Shown in pieces: positions 1-11,720 of a stretch of DNA of 64,000 bases. The notes beneath the pieces are model-generated. The model was given only the letters and a program-made list of their open reading frames with translations. It was not told the DNA's origin and made no database searches. Made by a program: the position numbers and the translations under genes. Origin of the DNA: Hygrocybe punicea (lineage: Eukaryota > Basidiomycota > Agaricomycetes > Agaricales > Hygrophoraceae); assembly GCA_963556145.1 (NCBI GenBank), contig OY744464.1:6609508-6673507 (forward strand). Direction: 5' to 3'. Positions within the stretch are counted from its first letter, which is position 1; each line of letters starts with the position of its first letter.

Positions 1-83
1 GAAGCCTTCAAATTTGGTTTTTCAGAGACATTCCTAAACTCCAAAGAAGGATGCGGCTTTTTGTGGTTATAATTTTAATCACA

Positions 84-1281
84 CTACTCAGTGCCAACCG
101 GCGGCACAGGCGCAGTATCTGTAGCAACAATACCTTTTAAAACTGCAATCTCTGCGTTCAGTATACTGCTCGTGGCAGCGCCGATGGAGACATTGTTGGC
201 CAGAACCACAAACTTGATGTCTAGAACTGGACACTGCCTGATCCTCCCGACTGATACTCCCGCCCCATCTTGGTAATACCGATCCAACCGTGGCTGCGGC
301 CTGTCGTGTTCTTCATGCACAGAAATAGCATGTCGTGGTGCCGACGGGCATCCAAGAGTTGATGCATCAGGCGTGTAAGTTGCCAACGCTTCACGGGCCT
401 GCTGTGGGCTTGGCGGTGGTCTTCGCGAGAACCGTACGGAGACACATTCGGTGTGGCCGTCAATGACGGGAACGCGATTGCATGACGCGGAGACACGAAG
501 TGGGTGGTGAGCGTGCATGTCAAATGATTTGATACCTTCGTCACCCGGCTCGGAAATCCCTCCAAGAATTTTGAGAGTCTCCCACTCCATCTTCTCTTCT
601 TCTCCGCCGATGTATGGGATCACGTTGTCCATGATATCGAGACTGGCTACCCCGGGGTAGCCTGCGCCGGAAATGGCTTGCATGGTGGTGACCATGCATG
701 CCTCAATTGGACCGAATGATTTCTCTAGAGCTGCGAGTGGAATGACGTAACCGGTGGTAGAGCAATTGGCGTTTGTGACAATGAAACCTCTTTTTAGAGC
801 CGGGGAATGAAGAGACTGTTGTTGTGGTATGATAGAGAGATGCGAGGGATTGACGAGTGGAACGATCAGTGGTACGTGAGGATCTCTACGATAGTTTTTC
901 GCATTAGAGAATACAACGAGCTCAGCCGCTCGAAAAGCAAACTCTTAACACAACGAATCAGCTTGTTACTAGTAATCATAACCATAATCACACACCGATA
1001 TCTCCAGCGACATCTGCGTCTAAGCCAGAAAACACCACGGCACAATCGGTGAAGTGTTCAGGTCGGCATTCTTTCACTACCATATCTCGAACCATTGATG
1101 GTATGAGGGTCGATTGCTTCCACTGAACAGCTTGGTGGTACGGTTTATTCGCTGATCGCGGAGATGCACCCAACACCTCTATGATAAACCACGGATGGGA
1201 AGCAAGAAGGGTAATAAACCGCTGGCCCACTGTCCCCGTAGCTCCCAAGATACCGACTTTAATTTGCCGCCGGTCTTGCAT
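84..1281 (-). CDS. HOM2: Aspartate-semialdehyde dehydrogenase
   Basis: Reduces aspartyl-4-phosphate to aspartate-4-semialdehyde, the second step of the threonine/methionine branch from aspartate (the lysine branch is separate in fungi). Two exons, 1281-996 and 943-84, with a 52 nt intron; the joined frame gives 381 residues, close to the family length of about 365. The N-terminus has the NADP-binding GATGTVGQRF loop, followed by FSGLDADVAG. Exon 2 carries NAKNYRRD, the active-site cysteine in NANCSTTG, then ISGAGYPG, IPYIGGEEEKMEWET and the VDGHTE-like IDGHTE segment. The C-terminal SVGRIR and SIGAATSSILNAE match fungal homologues. The start ATG (1279-1281) immediately precedes the nucleotide-binding strand. 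It is divergent from EMC6 across only 88 bp. Identification rests on family knowledge and whole-length agreement; I see no defect. Confidence 0.95.
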
Positions 1282-1369
1282 GGTCGTTGTAGTGGAGTTT
1301 GGCTCGAAGATCGTGATTTTACACATTTACACCGTGAGAACGAGCGAAAGTTATTCTCATCTCCCAACG
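1282..1369. promoter_or_regulatory. Compact divergent promoter HOM2/EMC6
   Basis: Only 88 bp separate the start codons of the divergent HOM2 (minus) and EMC6 (plus) genes, so both 5' UTRs and core promoters must lie here or overlap the neighbouring coding exons. No clear TATA box is visible. Confidence 0.6.
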
Positions 1370-1776
1370 ATGTCGACAACCAGGGAGGCAGCGGCTCAGC
1401 TTATTTATCCTCCGAATGTTTTGCACAATGGTTCGCTGAACACTGTCAAATTCCTTTCCAGTTGCTTCGCAGGAGCGGTAGCGGGCATCTTAGGCCTTGA
1501 GAACTGGCTCGGGTTTGCGTTGTTCGTCGCATCAACGATCTTAACTTCAGCGCTCATTTACACCGTTAATTGCCACCAAAAACCCACAAAATACATTCCG
1601 GGAGGTTTGAGCGAACTTGCCAATCCTGGTCAGGACAATATCTTTACTTTTGTTCTGGTCTGGACGCTATTCTACGGTATGTGAGCTATTGCTGTTATCA
1701 CCTCGATCCGCCGATCTTTTGATGTTCCCAAGGTGTGGTCCATGGTGAGAAGACATCCCGTTTCGAAAGAAGATAA
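1370..1776 (+). CDS. EMC6: ER membrane protein complex subunit 6
   Basis: Small core subunit of the ER membrane protein complex, which inserts tail-anchored and multipass membrane proteins. Two exons, 1370-1676 and 1733-1776 (56 nt intron, GTATGT donor, CCAAG acceptor), give 116 residues, the usual size. The protein has an N-terminal cytosolic part with NTVKFLSS, a hydrophobic segment AGAVAGILGLENWLGFALF, a second VASTILTSALIYTV, and a third in TFVLVWTLFYG. The family signature GGLxx..N.FTFVLVWTLFYGVVH is completed only after splicing, which supports the intron. Divergent from HOM2. Confidence 0.93.
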
Positions 1777-2292
1777 TCTGACCCGCTGACCTTGTCGTGC
1801 TCCAAAAGTGTACGATTAGCAAGCAAACAAGTTGCGTAACTTTGAACCTGGCTTTTCTTCTAGAGGTAAGCTTCCGTTTCTCTCGCCGTCGTTTCTCCCT
1901 GATGATCTATGAAACATCACATTTTCAGACAATTTCACCAGTTCACTACATTTACGGTTGTCGCCCCGACTAGTTAGTCATCGTCGTCAACGTGTGTGGT
2001 TTCCGAGATATTGAATTGATAACGTTCCTTGGGAACCAGCCAATCTATTTAACGACAAGTATGAGCTTGTGTACACCGATTATTCAATAACGCCCTCAGC
2101 TGGGGCTTTATAATTTATTTTTCGCCGCAGATAGCCGAGGTGCCGGACCGCGTGGCAAGCCTCGTGGTCCACACGTGGGATTTCAAATATCTTATTGGGG
2201 AGTTCCCGATCTGGTGTCTGTTGTTTGAAGGGGAGAAGGACCGTGACGCTCGATGGTCCACAGCGTTCCCCCATCCTTTCTCCAAGATCGAC
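1777..2292. other. Intergenic region without recognised gene
   Basis: The 516 bp between EMC6 and the next gene hold no convincing coding exon. An open frame runs in from about 2131 after an AG-like site, so a 5' UTR intron of the downstream gene is possible, but nothing proves it. Confidence 0.5.
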
Positions 2293-3049
2293 ATGACGGG
2301 AACCTACGTCCTCCTGCAGTTCGGGTCAAATCCATTCAGCACCAGGTTTGAGGACCTCGAAAGTAGACCTGCGTTCACGGTGTAAGTATTTCCAGAATTT
2401 TCTTACGACCCTGGAGCTTATATGGAATGGCTGTAAACAGGGGGGCGGTAATATTCTCTCAAATTTCTTATTCCTGACCGCCCATTGACCTCGGTCGACC
2501 AATACCACAGGTAGACGGGGAATATCAGCCTAACCTCGTCATCAAAATCACTCGTGAGGCTCAATGGTCAAAGCAACACCCAAGCATTATGGGCCCAGAT
2601 AAATCGTTTTTCTATTTTGGGCCCGCAACAAAACCCGGATATGTTGTCTACGGAAATGGTCCTTCCCTTGCCATGACTTCTCTTATCCGACAAAAGAAGG
2701 AGGCTAGCATGTAAGCTACTCCCCCAGGTGTCTATTCACTAGTCGCTGAGGTGTCAGGAAAGGTCTCGTTATTTCACCGCTCAGAACGGAAAGGAATATA
2801 AGTGGAAAATCACCGCTGAACGAATGGAGGTATGCCATCGATGGTTTCACCACCCTCTACTTTATTCTTATATCCCCTTTCTGACAGTGTATCGAAGGGC
2901 GATCAACGAGTTTGGCTGTCTGGGAGTTGAGCGATCCGGAGGATGAGTTCGATGCTCGCCTCACCATCAAGCAGCCTGGAATCCCTCTCGTCACCGAAAT
3001 TCTTACAACCTTGACCATGAACCGCATGGCTCAGACACTTACTTGGTAG
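2293..3049 (+). CDS. Tubby C-terminal-like / DUF6593-type protein
   Basis: Four exons, 2293-2379, 2511-2710, 2763-2829 and 2888-3049, give 171 residues ending in TLTMNRMAQTLTW. The layout fits the small DUF6593 proteins that are expanded in Agaricomycetes: an N-terminal FGSNPFSTRFEDLESRPAFTV strand region, a central GKEYKWKIT strand, an EC-I-EGRSTSLAVWEL segment, and a C-terminal helix-like EILTTLTMNRMAQ. This fold is related to the tubby C-terminal/LURP barrel; the molecular role is unknown. The first donor is read as GTGTAAG at 2380 because the neighbouring GTAAGT at 2382 breaks the frame. The start was chosen as the first ATG ahead of the conserved strand; an open frame extends upstream without ATG. 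Function is not inferable. Confidence 0.62.
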
Positions 3050-3286
3050 CCTGAAATTCCAGATTATTGGCTCCGTTCACAACTCTGTTCTGTGTGCCCT
3101 TATTTTCAGCCAACGCCATTTGTTTATGCTGTTCAACCGTCGATCAAGGCACCATATTTATTTCGACAACACGTGTAGAATATCCTGGGATTTCCAGATT
3201 TGCTTCTCACAGCATAACGCAGCAAATCAATATTTGACGCACGAACAGTGGATTATCAGGTTTCAATTTGGCGACGCCGGCGACAT

Positions 3287-6075
3287 TCATGCCTCATTAC
3301 GCAACTCGTCGTTCAGCTGTGCTAAAACTGCCCATTCCGGCTCGCCTTCGAAGTCTCTTGTCCTGCCCATGAATGTCCTCACGACACTTCGGGCTTGAAG
3401 TCTCCATTTGGACCCTTCTACCCGCGGCCCGAAGTTCCTTAAAAGATCTACCATTTCTTCCACTTCAGTAACTGCTTCCCGCCATACTTTGATCTCGGTC
3501 TCGCCTTTTTCCATGGTCCCGGCCGTACTGCACCGGTAGCCGTCGAGATAGGCTTTGAGCGCGTCCTCCCACCGTGATTGCCAGGTTAACAAACGCGCAT
3601 ACGAACGGAAAATGCGGGGGGCGGAAACTCGTGGCAAAATTGTCCGCTCAAATACATCCAAAACCCTCCTAAGCAAACCACTGCCCTCGTTGGTACTTAC
3701 GGCCATGTCTTCTGCGCAATTCCCTGCGTGGTTGGTTGGTGCCTTTGTCACTGCGTCGACAAGACGCTCAAGAACTTCTTCATCCACAGATTTTGCACCA
3801 ACCTTGGCGCTGGTCTCTTCTACAATCCGAGTTAGTGCCCGGCACACCTCGGACAATTCTCCAACATCCATAGCGACGATCATGTAGTTCGACCACATGC
3901 GCCAATTCTCATAGCTGAATTTTAGACCATGCTTGAGTGCACGGAAAGCGAGCATCTTGTTTTCAAAGGGAACAGCTTTGGCTGTTTCTTCGTCAAAGTT
4001 CAGAGAAGGACTATTCGCATTGCATCCCTGTTGGCGATGAGTTTCAGTACGCGGTCCGATCGGAGCTCTGTTGAGATACCAACCTCGACATCCCGTTGGG
4101 CTAGATCTTTGTTTCGAATTCCCATACGAAGATAGACGCTAGCCAAATTATTCCAGCTCTCGCCATCCTCCTCATCAATTGCGACACAACGACTGAAGGC
4201 GCCTCTACCTCCTTCCCAATTCTCTACTCGCACGTATGCGCAACCCAAGATAAACCAGGAACGCGATAACAAGGGATTGATTGATACCGCGTGTATCAAA
4301 CATGTGATCGCATCCTGATATTCGCCTCTCGCAAAGTGGTAACCTCCAAGAGATCTCATCGCACGTCCGGAGGTCTCTTTTGACACCGACCAAGCACGAT
4401 TATAGTGTTCGAGCGCCTTCTCTGGCTCGAGGTCCCCCAAAAGACACCAGAATTTCGCTTCCCGGGCGCTATCGAGCCACTTTCTTCTGTCGCTCGAGGT
4501 TGCTTTCCCTTTCGCCAGGACCGTGTCCGATTCTTCTTTCCTCCCCTCTAGCAAATCCCGCACAATGGCAATTGCCTTATCGCGCCTCTCCATGGATTGC
4601 CAGCACCTCACAACTTCTTCCCACATCTCCAGCCGCTCAAAAATCTCTAATGCGGACTTGATGACACCAAGAGACATGAAACGCATGGCCAATTCGCGTT
4701 CCAACTCCCATTTGCTTGGCAAAGGGATGGCGTGAAAATAAAGCAGTCGTTCAGATAAAGATGAGTCAGCAGTTGGCATCTGGTCGACCAGAGCCTGCAA
4801 CTGCAGCGTGGACCGCTCCGCCGTACGTGTTCGAGACGACTCGAGGCGTGATCGAAGAAGGAGTGCCATGGTGTGCACTGACCAATTTCTAGGGTGGGTG
4901 ATAACACGGAAAACATACGGAGACATTTGTTCATTGGTCAGACCATGCGATGGCGACGTATTTTTTACGTTAAGACACATGGCGAGCAGGATACATTGGT
5001 CGAGGGGGTGTAAGGCAGGCTGAGAGGTGGCGTCAATGTGTTTCAGTCTAGGGCCTTGGTCTGCCGAAGCGGAATTCGTAAACTCAGTGTGTTCCAGGAG
5101 TGTATCATCATTCAGAGCCAAGGTTTCAGGGAATCTCGCCGTAGATGCGGTTGCCCCAACGTTGAGGGTCTCTTGGCCTGAGCCCACCCCGATTTTTGCG
5201 GTCTCTGACGACCCTTCAACCAAATGGCTCTCAGCAAGGAGCACCAGTTGACTGACTTCGGTTTCCTGGAATTTTGTCCGCTTGCCGAGAGCTCCTGTTA
5301 GCTCGTAGTCCAACCCGGTTGCTCTGGCGGCTCGGACAAAATGATCGGCTGCCAATTTATCACGGCCGAATTGATGCTCCAGCAGACCCTGTTCGAGCAA
5401 AAGTCTGCCTGTGAGGAGGCTATGATTTGAAAGAGTGAAGTTGGCAAAAAAAGGTTCAAGAGACGTAAGCTCGAGAGCGTCCGGGAGACCGACTGGTTCG
5501 TCTAGAATCTGCTGATGTACTAGCGCAGTGCGCAGACGCCACCAAGGGGCTGACTGGCAATGATTGTATGGAAGTGAGAGGAGGATTTGAGCGAACCTCA
5601 AAAATGCTGCGTGTTGTGTTAGATGGTAAGCGGGCTCCCCGCCGTAAGCGAGTTCAGTGATAGCCTTTCGGTTAAGGTCATGTTCCGTCGGGGGAGACGA
5701 ATTTTCCGGAAAGGAAATTATCTGCAAGGGGTACACATCTACGTGAGGACCAGTCCAGTTCGCCTGCACAAAAGCATGGAGACAGGCCACAGCCAGCGAT
5801 AGCCGGATTAATTCCCCTTCCGCTCCACCGCTGGATTGACCTACGGGTGGATCGAAGAGAGCGTCTAACGGTATGGCAAGAATGTTGGTGTCGGACCGGT
5901 GAGTTGTGAATGTTTCACGAGCGTGCGAACAGGTGAGGGCCTCTTTGAATGCGCCATTCACAACATTTTGAGAGAGATTCACTGCGAGACTTTGGGCAGA
6001 ACCCGGAATGTGAGGGTCCCACCGCCCAATTAGTAGAGCGCCTTCGATTAGTGGTACCTCCGAGTCCGGGCTCAT
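3287..6075 (-). CDS. TTC27/Emw1-like tetratricopeptide repeat protein
   Basis: Exon 1 (6075-4080) and exon 2 (3987-3287), joined across an 92 nt intron (GTATCT donor, GAAG acceptor), give 898 residues, matching the size of yeast Emw1 (about 900) and human TTC27 (about 840). The N-terminal two thirds are helical with conserved landmarks such as LLTGRLLLEQGLLEHQFGRDKLAADHFVRA. The C-terminal third has TPR units, for example the pair starting SRSWFILGCAYVRVENWEGGRGAFSRCVAIDEEDGESWNNLASVYLRMG. Exon 2 supplies AFRALKHGLKFSYENWRMWSNY, which is the conserved family segment directly after that TPR. Emw1 is essential for cell-wall integrity in yeast; TTC27 is linked to assembly of large complexes. An earlier in-frame ATG at 6105 exists. 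Convergent with the upstream tubby-like gene. Confidence 0.85.
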
Positions 6076-6105
6076 CGTTGTAAACTTGTAAATTACAAAA
6101 AACAC

Positions 6106-6615
6106 CGGGAATTCCCGATTTGGGCAACAAGGTACTTGTGTTTATTATCATCGACATTTAAAATTTGATTGTATATCCTACGTGAAGCTGTGTCGTTGTC
6201 ATTTTACGCTATAGTTTCACAGTGCTCCTAGATTGTGATTTAGTGAAGGACTGCAGGAGGGGAGAACTCGAAACGTTATCGACGGGCAAAGGCCGAGACT
6301 GGAGTGGGCGGCGGCTTCGGCGCCCATGGGAGTTAGCAAAGCTAAAGACTGTCGTTTGTGATTTTCCATCATGCGATGTCCTCCACTAGACAAGGACCGT
6401 TTGATAAATTTTATAACTGCAGGGCAAGACCTTGTTCATTTGAACATTGGTATAATGGGTTGTCCAATAGAACCGAGTCGGGGGCGGCACGTTGCAATAC
6501 CCTAAACCATTTCAGGCGATATATACGCACCGGTAGGAGGGTGTTGTGATACAAGGCTTCTAGGCCCGCGCCGAATTGAATTGACTGTTAGGGCGCTTGT
6601 AAAATTACGATTAGT
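6106..6615. other. Intergenic region without recognised gene
   Basis: About 510 bp between the TPR gene and element A. It must contain the TPR gene promoter. Short open frames are present but show no family resemblance or splice structure. Confidence 0.5.
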
Positions 6616-6618
6616 TCA

Positions 6619-9600
6619 CACATCAGGACTTTCCACATTTAGTCGGGATCTAAAGTGATTTCTAAAGTTAGCACCAAAATATAATCTTTAGATTTACATT
6701 TAGGCCTAGCCTAAATATTGAATTTAAGTCACAAATAAATGTATATCTAAATTATTTATTTATTTTCATCTTTACACAGGGTGCGCAGTAGCATACCATG
6801 TCACACAGTATCTTGAAAGTACTTGACAAGTATACTAAATATCATTACCATAACATTCAACATGGTATTAAAACAGTATTCAGACATAAACTACAATACT
6901 TGTGCTCAAATTCATCTGAAGGTATGAAGGCAAATGAGACTTATACCCTTTCAATAACATCAAGCATTTTGTTTCACTACTTTTACTGTATCTACAGAAA
7001 AGTACTGTATAGTTCAGATAGAATACTTGCAGCCTAAGATGAATAAAAGTATTAAACTAGTAAGGAAGTTGTGCCACTTTCACTACTAGGATACCTTTTG
7101 AATCCTTTCAAGATACAGTGTGAAATAGGATAGTACTGTTGCCATATTGTGGATTTAAGATACTGTGTCAATACTTTTAAGATACTTTTATTATAATAAA
7201 AGTACTGAAACAGTATCTCAAAAGTATTGACACAGTATCTTAAATCTACAATATGGCAACAGTACTATACTATTTCACACTGTATCTTGAAAGGATTCAA
7301 AAGGTATCCTAGTAGTGAAAGTGGCACAACTTCCTTACTAGTTTAATACTTTTATTCATCTTAGGCTGCAAGTATTCTATCCAAACTATATGGTACTTTG
7401 CTGTAGATACAGTAAAAGTAGTGAAACAAAAGGCTTGATGTTATTGAAAAGGTATAAGTCTCATTTGCCTTCATACCTTCAGATGAATTTGAGCACAAGT
7501 ATTGTAGTTTATGTCTGAATACTGTTACAATACCATGTTGAATGTTACGGTAATGATATTTAGTATACTTGTCAAGTACTTTCAAGATACTGTGTGACAT
7601 GGTATGCTACTGTGCACCCTGTGTTAGGTTATTCTTGCAATCAAAATAATTATCAGATCTAAATTGTAAGGGGAAAGTATAATTTAGTTTCAAGTTTACT
7701 CAAATTTCTAGTCCAAATTTAGGCATCACTTAGAGGCAGGCCAAAATTAAAACTTTCGGTAGCATTAAAATAATAAATTTAATAGTTATCAAAATGTAAG
7801 ATTGTAGGAGCTATTTAAATCCAAAGGTTGTTGTTAGATCTAAAGCTATTGCCCGCGCCATCGCCCACTCGTCGCCCGCCCGTCGCCCGCCTGCCACCTG
7901 CCCACCGCCCGCCCATCGCCCACCCGCCACCCAGCCATCACACTGCTGTGCAGTTGGTGCCATTGTCATTTCCCGCAGGCTTTGAGGGTGCCCCACTACT
8001 CACCAATGTTAATTGATGCACCCACCCATCACCCACTTGCCATCCACCCATTGCCCGCCCACCTCCCAATCATATGACCTCATGAGCCCAGCTCCGACGT
8101 CAATTGACGTGGTGGTGGGGTTCGTGAGGTGATGACAGAGGTAGGGGGAGAGGCAGGCGGGGGAGATGGCAGGGCAGGGAGATGGCGGGGGCACGATAGG
8201 ATGGGAGGGCAACGAGGGTGTGGGTGATGAGGTGTGGGAGATGGCATGGGCATGGCGGGAGGGTGGGCAACTAGGGAGTGGGAGATGGTGTGGTGAGGGA
8301 GATGGCGTGGCGAGGGAGATGGTGTGGGCAGGGATTATGTTGGAGAGATGGTGTGGGCAACGAGGGAGTGGGAGGGTGAGGAGATGGCGTGGGCATGGGT
8401 GAGGGAGATGGCGTCGGTGTGGACGAGGGAGATGGCGTGGGCAGGGGGAGATGATGGGATGTGAGGGTGGGGAGATGGCGTGGGCGACGAGAGCGGGCGA
8501 CGAGAGCGGGCGACGAGAGCGTGGCGTGGGCGACGAGAGCGTGGCGTGGGCGACGAGAGCGTGGCGTGGGCGACGAGGTGTGGCATGGGTGTGGGAGATG
8601 GCGAATGTGAGGAGAGATGGCGACGAGGACGAGGGACATTGCCGTGTGGTGGAGATCTCGTCGTTCCGTGGGGCCGTCGCCATCCTCCTGTCATTTGTGA
8701 TGATGACGATGGTAGCGGCCGCGGCCGTCGTCTTGTTGCCGTCCTCCCTTCATCGTCGTCGGCTCCGATCGGCCACTTTGGGGGGCAATAGCGCACATCA
8801 TTGTGCGCTGTGATCCCCATTCCGCCGCCATTGTCACCGCTGTTGCCCTGCCACTGCCAGTTGGAAGTGGAGGTCGTCGTCGCCATCGTCCTGCAGCTGT
8901 TCAGCGGTTGCAATGGGGTGATGGTTGGCAGCGGGTGGTGAGTGCCTGCCGCTGCCATCGTCCCCTCGTGGCCATAGTGGGGACCATTTGGCCCTCATTG
9001 TTGCCGCCGTTGGATTGATGATGGACGGTGGGTGGAAGTTGTGGTGGGCAATGGGTGGACGATCAGCCGATGGTGTCTGACGAAGTAGTCAGCGGGCGAC
9101 GAGAAGTGTCAGGCGATAGAGACGTACCTTGGCCGGAGAGTTGGTGCACAACTCCTCCGGCCTCGCTGATGGTCACCGTCATTTCCATTGTCGTTGTCGC
9201 CATTGCTGTCATTGTCGTTATTGTCGCTGTCGTTGTCGTTGTTGTCGTTGTCCCTTCGTCGTCGTGTTGTTTGTTGTTGTTGTGATTTGTGACTGAACAC
9301 CTCGATCTGGAAACCCGCCGAAGTGAGTGAGAGGATGGGTGGGCGATGAGCGTGCCCGATAACGTGCACGTGGGCAGTGAGTGGGCAGCGAGTGGGCGAC
9401 GGGTGGGCGATAGGAGCGTACAATCACTTTAGTCCAGACGGAATCTTAAATTTTGACAACTACCAAAATGGTACATTTTGATATCCATTAAATTAAATAT
9501 TCTCATCCTGTCAAAATTATAAATTTCAGCTTGTCTTGAGGTGATGCCTAAATTTGGACTAGCAAACCTGTGTAAACTCGAATCTAAATTATACTTTCCC

Positions 9601-9800
9601 TCTACAATTTAGCACTGATAATTATTTTGATTGCAGGAGTGATTTAAAGGCAAGAGAAAATAATTAATTTGGACATTTATTTATTCATGACTTAAATTCA
9701 ATATTTAGACTTGACCTAAATTAAAATGTAAAGATTATATTTCTTTGCTAACTTTAGAAATAACTTTAGATCCCGACTAAATGTTGAAAGTCCTGATGTG
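6619..9800. mobile_element. Element A: 3.2 kb TIR element with internal minisatellite
   Basis: Bounded by inverted termini starting CACATCAGGACTTTC and ending GAAAGTCCTGATGTG, flanked on both sides by TCA (6616-6618 and 9801-9803), a 3 bp target duplication. The subterminal 150-400 bp on each side are AT-rich and near-inverted copies of each other. The centre (about 7840-9420) is GC-rich minisatellite: CGCCCRCC-type units on the left, GGGAGATGGCGTGGGC and GGGCGACGAGAGCGTGGC units in the middle, GTCGTTGTC units on the right. No transposase frame is recognisable, so it is non-autonomous. Three-base duplications and CAC ends fit CACTA or PIF/Harbinger types; I cannot choose. A foldback element is nested at 6775-7623. 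Related copies: 19610-22001 and the element starting at 51078. Confidence 0.85.
6775..7623. mobile_element. 849 bp foldback (hairpin) element nested in element A
   Basis: Two arms of about 420 bp, 6775-7195 and 7203-7623, are near-perfect inverted copies, starting CACAGGGTGCGCAGTAGCAT and ending with its complement (one change: GCACAGTAG). It is flanked by TTA on both sides (6772-6774, 7624-7626); the uninterrupted host sequence CATCTTTAGGTTATTC is visible in element C near 51230, which proves insertion and a 3 bp target duplication. The arms carry recurrent AGTATCTTGAAAGTACTT-like motifs. Each arm has a 79-codon open frame beginning MSHSILKVLDKYTKYHY; the two differ at several codons and nothing suggests they are genes. 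Confidence 0.9.
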
Positions 9801-11005
9801 TCACCATCAACATGGTGCAACCGAATGGGTGTAAGCGAGTGGTAGCAACATTGCCATACAATTTGATGCCCAATTTTGTAATTTCGGTGAGTCAATGTTT
9901 GACGATGTGGTACCCGAACGATCGGGAAGAACACTGCCTGTTCGTTACATATAGGTAATCTGTAGCACAAGTTTGGGTGATCCCATGCTGATAGGAGCTT
10001 ACTAAAGGGATGTGTGCCATCATCGATAAGATATTTTAGAAAGGCTACAGCTAGAGGCTGATTGGAGGGTTTTTCCACCGAAACGATCTTGGCATAACGA
10101 ACCTGGACCTCCGGAAAATGGATAAATCAGATGCCCTACGCTCCGACGATGTGCAACCCTCTGAAATTCATCAGCATCGTTGTCGAAGAGGGAAGTACAT
10201 AGTTACATGTAACCGAAGGCGCAGGGTATCCGCCCGATAACAAACGCTTGATGCAAATGAGAATGGACCAATGAAGTAACCAAGAATCAAGGGACCTCCG
10301 GGAGATTTTTGATGCGGGATCGCCAGCGCCCCCAGGAACATGTACGTACCACTGGGACCTGCATGCATTAGGAATCTTCCCGGATCCTTTATAATCGGCA
10401 CGACCACCTACACGCGCACGTTGGATCCTCTTGCACACCTGCACGAGTCTATACAAGCACCTTGAAACATCAAATAAGATACCAATCCGTGGCAGAGAAA
10501 TATCGAGTGCTGGTGCAAAACACGCTTCATCTGTGTGAGCCAGAACACCCGTTACCGTCAAGAGACCCAGGAGAAAGTTCGTAGAACATACCTCTCGGTT
10601 TCTAGTGGTCGAGCCTGAGTGACGGCCTGAGGCTGCGCTAGCTCCGCGGCTCTGTCTTCAAGTTGCTGTCCGTACCTTAGACTTGCAACCGACAAGAAAC
10701 CTAAAAGGGTGATCAGAGCTCCAATGGGACTGGCGTTGCTAGCATTCCAAATGACGGACGGACTTTTTATGGGCCTCAGGCTCTAGGAGTCCCGCGAGCA
10801 ACATAAAATCAAGACATCCAAACAGGACCCAAGTTGCTGTGGTCAATTCACCACCGTTACTTTCACCTCTCTTACCCCAAGAATCCAAACGTACGAAAGT
10901 CGCTTGCGAGACGAACGGCCATCCAAATGTCACGGCTGAGACCGTCTCGCCGCGCGTTGAGACTCTGTTTTTTTTTTTGAACCAAGATAGGAAGCGAGTT
11001 TTCAT
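9801..11005 (-). pseudogene. Decayed, truncated membrane-protein gene
   Basis: Read on the minus strand, protein-like segments lie in changing frames: a hydrophobic WVLFGCLDFMLLAGLLEPEAHKKS, then ASPIGALITLLGFLSVASLRYGQQLEDRAA, then a segment with SLPRIGILFDVSRCLYRL, a long GGRADYKGSGKIPN..WLLHWSILICIKRLLSGGYPAP stretch, and a final QPLAVAFLKYLIDDGTHPFSKLLSAWD and NEQAVFFPIVRVPHR part that stops at the terminus of element A. Some breaks look like introns (GTATGT..CACAG around 10593-10530), others are frameshifts. I do not recognise the family. The gene appears truncated at its 3' side by insertion of element A, and no intact frame remains. Confidence 0.5.
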
Positions 11006-11040
11006 TTCTCCCCATTTTCATTACCATAAAGGTCCTTAAC

Positions 11041-11720
11041 ATGGCTCCGCTCGACGAATTTGGCGCAGCGGCGGCGGCTCTCGTCGCCCGTCGTACTCTT
11101 GAAGACATCGAAGAGTTCCATGTCAAGACATTCTGCTGCATGCTCTCCTGGACTACAAGTTTTGCCCCAAACCTTGATTGCGCATTTGCTACTAAACACG
11201 ATTGTCTGGCTGCTGTGGCTCAGGAAGGAGGATCCGAGTCGTTGTGCTTCACAAGAAGGGCAAACTCTTCGCATCGAGCACTCGAGGGACCGACTATTGG
11301 CACTTCTCCGAAAAGAACTACTATCTTGGTCGAAGCGGGGATGGACCGTACCCTTACAATGACCGTGGAAGCGTCATGTTTACAGGTCCGATCTCCAATA
11401 TTGCTGTCAGCCCGTACTTGCGTTTGGTAGGCTTCAACTGATATCCTGATCTGCCTTCTTCACCTTGCCTCCACCATTAATTACACAGGATGTCTTGTTC
11501 AGGAATTAACACGGAAGGGATTCAGGTATAAATTATACCAGCAACACTTTTCCGTCCAGGAGGTTGTTCCACAACTCATATTTCCTCGGTATACAATCTT
11601 ACCACCACCATCACTGCCCCAACTCGAAGTGTTCCACCTTCCTGTCCCTTGCATGGCTCAAATGGCAAGATCACCTGCACTTCGGTGAAAAACAGCAGTT
11701 TGCGTCTTGCAAGTGAGTGG
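11041..11720 (+). pseudogene. Decayed RBR-ligase copy (N-terminal part)
   Basis: The frame starting at 11041 resembles the N-terminus of the intact RBR gene 1.3 kb downstream: ALVARRTLEDIEEFH against ALIARLTLEDIEDHE, and NLDCAFATKHDCLAAVAQ against SLDCALATDAGCLVAFLM. Intervening segments are missing and the frame is soon lost. At about 11555-11590 a second remnant reads FSVQEVVPQLI, matching FPVQEVVPYIR after RING1 of the intact gene. The zinc-binding cysteines are absent. This is therefore a deleted tandem duplicate, not a working ligase. Confidence 0.72.

Noticed and set aside
6798..7037. Conserved 79-residue protein in both arms of the foldback
   Set aside because: The two frames are the same DNA in inverted arms; conservation reflects recent arm identity, not selection.
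8009..8958. Long minus-strand frames rich in SPTPSP and HPHP
   Set aside because: Same effect in the minisatellite core of element A.
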